Source: DASQPR01 sp035263025
GTDB taxonomy: Bacteria > Actinomycetota > Actinomycetes > Mycobacteriales > Micromonosporaceae
Length of the DNA: 64,000 nt
Direction: 5' to 3'
Assembly (NCBI GenBank): GCA_035263025.1
Contig: DATFRR010000066.1
Coordinates: 1-64,000 of the forward strand
Shown here: in pieces, positions 60,994 to 64,000 of the stretch
How the letters are laid out: every line of letters begins with the position of its first letter
How positions within the stretch are numbered: position 1 is the first letter of the stretch
Position numbers and translations under genes: made by a program
The notes under the pieces: model-generated
The model's database searches: none
What the model saw: only the letters and a program-made list of their open reading frames with translations
Told to the model about the DNA's origin: nothing

Positions 60994-61695
60994 TTACAGC
61001 TGGAAGTCGACCTGGCCGAGGTTGTTGTCGCTGTCCTCGACGTCGCCGATCTCGCACCTCTGGCTGTACTTCTTGAACACGATGTCGCCGCCGAGCGCGT
61101 CAGACTTGTTGTCAAACTCCTGCAACACGTCGTCGTGGTCCTTTACCCGCCAACCGTCACCGTCGCCCATATCTTCGACGGTCAGGTTCTTGTTGTTGTA
61201 TTCCGAGCAGAGTTCGCCCTGATTGGGGATCGGCGGCAGGTTGCCGGACGGATCGCGCCAGTAGTCGAAGATGAAGTCGCCCTTCTCGTCGCGCGTGTTG
61301 TTGCGCCCGATGAAGCAATGCCGCTTGTAGCGCTGTGCCAGCGCAAGCGCTTCCTTCCCGACGTCGTCGGTCTGTCCGTGCACGCGGATCACGACGGTGT
61401 TGCCGTCGCTGATGATGAACGTGCCGCTCGCGCCGTTGCCGTCCACGGTCAGGTTGTTCGGGTTATAGGAGACGCAGTCCGGGTTGGCCGGCCAGTCTGA
61501 CGTCGACGTCGTTGGCTTGGACGTCGGCTTGGACGTTGGCGTCGATGTGGTGGCGCCGGTCGGCGGTGACGCCGCAGATGTGCCGGAGACCGGTTGCAGG
61601 ACTCCGGATCCGGTTGGCGTCGCCTTCGCACCGCACCCCGCGGTGAGCACGAGAACGCCGATCAACGCCGGCGCCGCGATCTTCGTACGAAACAT
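60994..61695 (-). CDS. Lipoprotein with two copies of a Cys-containing repeat domain
   Basis: 233 residues. Signal peptide with lipobox LTAGC at ~17-21, a Thr/Ser/Pro linker (TSTPTSKPTSKPTTSTS), then two related ~65-residue domains. The first begins CVSYNPNNLTVDGNG and ends RYKRHCFIGRNN; the second begins CSEYNNKNLTVEDMG and ends KYSQRCEIGDVE. Each has one Cys near both ends, suggesting a disulfide. The pattern recalls repeat domains with a C.xYNPxxL...CFVGRP outline. Function unknown; surface-exposed. ATG six bases after TAGCGT. Confidence 0.8.
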   Translation of the reverse strand: MFRTKIAAPALIGVLVLTAGCGAKATPTGSGVLQPVSGTSAASPPTGATTSTPTSKPTSKPTTSTSDWPANPDCVSYNPNNLTVDGNGASGTFIISDGNTVVIRVHGQTDDVGKEALALAQRYKRHCFIGRNNTRDEKGDFIFDYWRDPSGNLPPIPNQGELCSEYNNKNLTVEDMGDGDGWRVKDHDDVLQEFDNKSDALGGDIVFKKYSQRCEIGDVEDSDNNLGQVDFQL

Positions 61696-61701
61696 GCCGC
61701 G

Positions 61702-61707
61702 ACGCTA
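61702..61707 (-). promoter_or_regulatory. -10 element (TAGCGT) of leaderless promoter for the lipoprotein
   Basis: TAGCGT, six bases, then ATG at 61695. Confidence 0.5.
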
Positions 61708-61925
61708 CGACCGGCGATGTAAAGCGGCTGTCAAAAATGTGGCTCGTTTGCGAAGTTGGCGTTCCACCGTGGACCTGCGCGACATCCCGAGTGCGTACGC
61801 GGTCGACTACTGCGGGTAGTGCGACTTGCGCCACAGTTTGCAACAGCGACGCCCGGGTACGCGTGAACACCTATGGAGACGCAGACTCACATAGCGCGAC
61901 GAGATCGAGGACGACGGGGGTTCTC

Positions 61926-63191
61926 GTGTCAGTTGGCGAGCCCGTGGCGGTAGTTCCGATCGCTCCGATCGCGTTTGATGACCGGCGTCCGCGGCCGCGA
62001 CAACGGCTTGAGGTTCTCGACGGCGTACGCTTCCTCGCCGCGGCGTACGTAGTCGTGTTTCATTTCTCCGCTGGCGACCGCGGCAGCTGGCACGCTCCGT
62101 CGCGTACCCTCTTCGCCCCGTTGTTTTCGATCGCCTCCTACGGTTGGCTCGGCGTCGAGTTGTTCTTCATGATCAGCGGGTTCGTCATTTGTCTGAGCGC
62201 ATGGGGCAAGACGTTCGAGCAGTTCGCGGTGTCGCGGTTCATCCGCCTCTACCCGGCCTACTGGTTCGGCATTCTGCTGACCACCATCGTCGTGCTCATC
62301 GACCAGAGCCGCGCGCATGCCCTGGCGTGGCAGCACATTGTCGAGAACTTCACGATGACGCAGTCGTGGGCGGGCGTCCCAGCCGTGGACCCGTCCTACT
62401 GGACGCTCGCCATCGAGTTGAACTTCTATCTGCTGGTCGCGCTCGTGCTGGTGTCGTGGGGCTTCACGTACTTCCGGGTGGTCATGTTCGGAATCGTGTG
62501 GCTCGCCGTGTCGCTGCTCGACGCGTTCACCGTCAACTACTGGTACGAGATCATCGTGCAGCCGGTTTACGTGCCCTTCTTCGTCGCCGGCATCGTGTTC
62601 TACCTGATCCACCGGTTCGGGCCGAGCGCCCAGCTGTGGACGTTGCTGGGGCTGTGCTGGGCGTGCTCGATGTACCGGCTCGTCTCCCGTACCGCGGTGC
62701 AGCACCCGTCCGGCGTCACGTTGAACTACTGGGTAGCGGCCAGCATCGTGACCGGATTCTTCGTAGTGCTCGCCTTGATCGCGCTCGGCAAACTAGCGCT
62801 GATCCGTGGCCGGTGGCTCGTCACCGCCGGAGCTTTGACGTACCCGCTCTATTTGCTGCACCAGCAGATCGGCGAAACCGTCATCCGCTCGCTGGACCCG
62901 TGGCTGCCGTCGTGGCTGTTGCTCGGTCTGGTCTTCGCCTCGATGCTCGCGCTGTCGTGGCTGGTGCACCGCTACGCCGAGCGTCCGGTGGCCGCCCGAC
63001 TGCGCGCGGCGTTGCGGGCTCGCCGGAGGCCGGCCGCCGCGGTGAGTGCCGCAGGAGGTACCGCGAGCGACAGTGTTCCGCGCAGCGTCGGCCTCCCGTC
63101 GCCGCGGAGACCACCTCCTGATCTCGTAGCGGCCGCGGGGCGAAGCGGCCCGACGAGCCGCGTCTCGATCCCCGACTCTGCCGCCGATTGA
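61926..63191 (+). CDS. Acyltransferase-3 family membrane protein
   Basis: 421 residues with about ten TM segments. The family start LEVLDGVRFLAAAYVVVFHF carries the conserved Arg and His; FFMISGFVICLSAW and FAVSRFIRLYPAYWFGILLT follow. Such proteins O-acylate sugars, peptidoglycan or antibiotics across the membrane. The last ~60 residues are Arg/Pro/Ala/Ser-rich and disordered. The GTG at 61926 was chosen for family fit (GGGGG upstream). The 230 bp between the lipoprotein and this gene show no further feature. Confidence 0.9.
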   Translation: MSVGEPVAVVPIAPIAFDDRRPRPRQRLEVLDGVRFLAAAYVVVFHFSAGDRGSWHAPSRTLFAPLFSIASYGWLGVELFFMISGFVICLSAWGKTFEQFAVSRFIRLYPAYWFGILLTTIVVLIDQSRAHALAWQHIVENFTMTQSWAGVPAVDPSYWTLAIELNFYLLVALVLVSWGFTYFRVVMFGIVWLAVSLLDAFTVNYWYEIIVQPVYVPFFVAGIVFYLIHRFGPSAQLWTLLGLCWACSMYRLVSRTAVQHPSGVTLNYWVAASIVTGFFVVLALIALGKLALIRGRWLVTAGALTYPLYLLHQQIGETVIRSLDPWLPSWLLLGLVFASMLALSWLVHRYAERPVAARLRAALRARRRPAAAVSAAGGTASDSVPRSVGLPSPRRPPPDLVAAAGRSGPTSRVSIPDSAAD

Positions 63192-63259
63192 GGGCTGACA
63201 TAGGCGGAGGCGTTTCGCGCGCGCAACTCGCCGGGGCAGCGATCCGCATCGCGTTCGCC

Positions 63260-63265
63260 TAGCCT
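63260..63265 (+). promoter_or_regulatory. -10 element (TAGCCT) of leaderless promoter for the terminal hydrolase gene
   Basis: TAGCCT, eight bases, then ATG at 63274. Confidence 0.4.
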
Positions 63266-63273
63266 CTTTCGAC

Positions 63274-64000
63274 ATGCGGCCTCGTGCGGTTGGTGCGGCG
63301 ATTCTGATCGTTCTGACCAGCATTGGCGCCGCGGGCTGCGGCTCCGGTGCGCATGCCGTCGCGGGTGGCAGCCGGACCTCGACTCCGACCGTCGGTGCGT
63401 CGGTATCGAGCGCGGCACCACGGCCCGCCGCAGGAGACGACTGCGTTACGTACCGGCCTGGTGGCCATCCGGTCTACTTCGGCCCCGGCTCGGGTCTCGC
63501 CGGCTATCTCTACGGCACGGGCAACGTCGGTGTGGTGTTCGCTCACCAGTCGGACGGCGACGCCTGCGACTGGATGCCGGAGGCTGCCCGACTCGCCAAG
63601 CTCGGTTACCGCACGCTGGCAGTGGATCTAGACGGGTACGGCGCGTCGAAGACGCTGAACCGGCCCTACTCCGACGATGTCGCCGACGCGATCGACTTTC
63701 TGACCGGCCAGGGCGCGACATCCATCGTGCTGATCGGCGCCTCGATGGGCGGCACGGCAGTGCTCACCGCCGCGGCTACCACAAAGGCGCGACTGGCCGC
63801 CGTGATTGCGCTTTCGTCACCCGCCAGCTACGCCGGCATGGACGCGCTCGATGCGGCACCGCACATCAACGCGCCCCTCCTGATGATGTGTGGCATCGAA
63901 GACACCGGCTTCGTCGGAGCCGTGCAGGACATTTACGGCGCAGCCACCGCAACGAAACACAAGCGCCTCGTACTGGTGGATACCGACGTGCACGGGAAGC
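63274..64000 (+). CDS. Exported alpha/beta hydrolase lipoprotein (cut by window edge)
   Basis: 242 codons are present; the gene runs off the right edge. Signal peptide PRAVGAAILIVLTSIGAAGC with a lipobox-like GAAGC, a Ser/Thr/Ala linker, then an alpha/beta-hydrolase domain: GVVFAHQSDGDACDW (oxyanion region), TLAVDLDGYGASKT, nucleophile Ser in LIGASMGGTAVLTAA, and VDTDVHGK, where the catalytic His is expected. Two or three Cys could form disulfides. Secreted esterase or lipase-like; substrate unknown. Confidence 0.88.
   Translation, partial: MRPRAVGAAILIVLTSIGAAGCGSGAHAVAGGSRTSTPTVGASVSSAAPRPAAGDDCVTYRPGGHPVYFGPGSGLAGYLYGTGNVGVVFAHQSDGDACDWMPEAARLAKLGYRTLAVDLDGYGASKTLNRPYSDDVADAIDFLTGQGATSIVLIGASMGGTAVLTAAATTKARLAAVIALSSPASYAGMDALDAAPHINAPLLMMCGIEDTGFVGAVQDIYGAATATKHKRLVLVDTDVHGK

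Overview
The window is a GC-rich, gene-dense stretch of chromosome from an actinobacterium (class Actinomycetia). The evidence is strong G/C bias at third codon positions, many GTG/TTG starts, and lineage-typical genes: an Rv2231c/CobC-like PLP enzyme, a mycothiol-dependent nitroreductase homologue, an Eis-type acetyltransferase, a DUF5925 ATPase, DUF5130, a class F sortase, GlbO-type haemoglobin and MMPL. I cannot assign a genus. I saw no rRNA, tRNA, CRISPR array, insertion sequence or prophage. Most of the window looks like core chromosome, with one decayed DUF559 fragment and two arrays of a palindromic repeat as the most unusual DNA.

Layout. 1-7.1 kb (minus strand): a tightly coupled histidine-utilisation operon, hutU > M20 amidohydrolase > hutF > hutI > hutH (cut by the left edge), behind an RpiR-type regulator. 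7.2-11.1 kb: a MOSC protein, a DUF559 remnant, cobD, a P-loop kinase and an M48 protease. 11.2-19.5 kb: M20 dipeptidase, AI-2E-family exporter, methyltransferase, a small ORF under an SOS-like box followed by an ATP-dependent DNA ligase, SURF1 with a repeat tail, and a GNAT enzyme. 19.6-25.6 kb: bifunctional penicillin-binding protein, CobC-like enzyme, siroheme/precorrin-2 synthase, DUF5925 ATPase. 25.7-30 kb: trehalose operon (otsA plus an OtsB-GH15 fusion). 30.4-34.9 kb: ettA, two thioesterases, YbjN and GlbO. 35-42.2 kb: MFS exporter, MscS channel, HNH nuclease, sortase with a probable surface protein, kynureninase, DUF5130. 42.5-49.9 kb: aminopeptidase N, DsbA-like enzyme, repeat array 1, DUF1015, rpiB, Eis. 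50.2-55.6 kb: Ser/Thr kinase and tyrosine phosphatase pair, MMPL transporter with a divergent TetR. 55.7-64 kb: a 48-residue membrane protein, P-loop ATPase, PH-domain protein, CapA lipoprotein with repeat array 2, a SPOUT methyltransferase behind a structured leader, a CYTH protein, a lipoprotein, an acyltransferase and a hydrolase cut by the right edge.

Main points of interest. (1) A hairpin-forming repeat in tandem, five copies after the DsbA-like gene and three after capA, both directly behind stop codons. (2) A 17-bp tandem repeat in which each unit carries a Shine-Dalgarno core, ending at the siroheme synthase start. (3) A ~130-nt leader with four tetraloop hairpins, the last masking the ribosome binding site of an RNA methyltransferase. 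(4) A LexA-like box over the start codon of a small ORF upstream of a DNA ligase. (5) A recurrent TANNNT element placed 6-8 nt before the start codon of at least twelve genes, indicating leaderless transcription; this was used to choose several starts.
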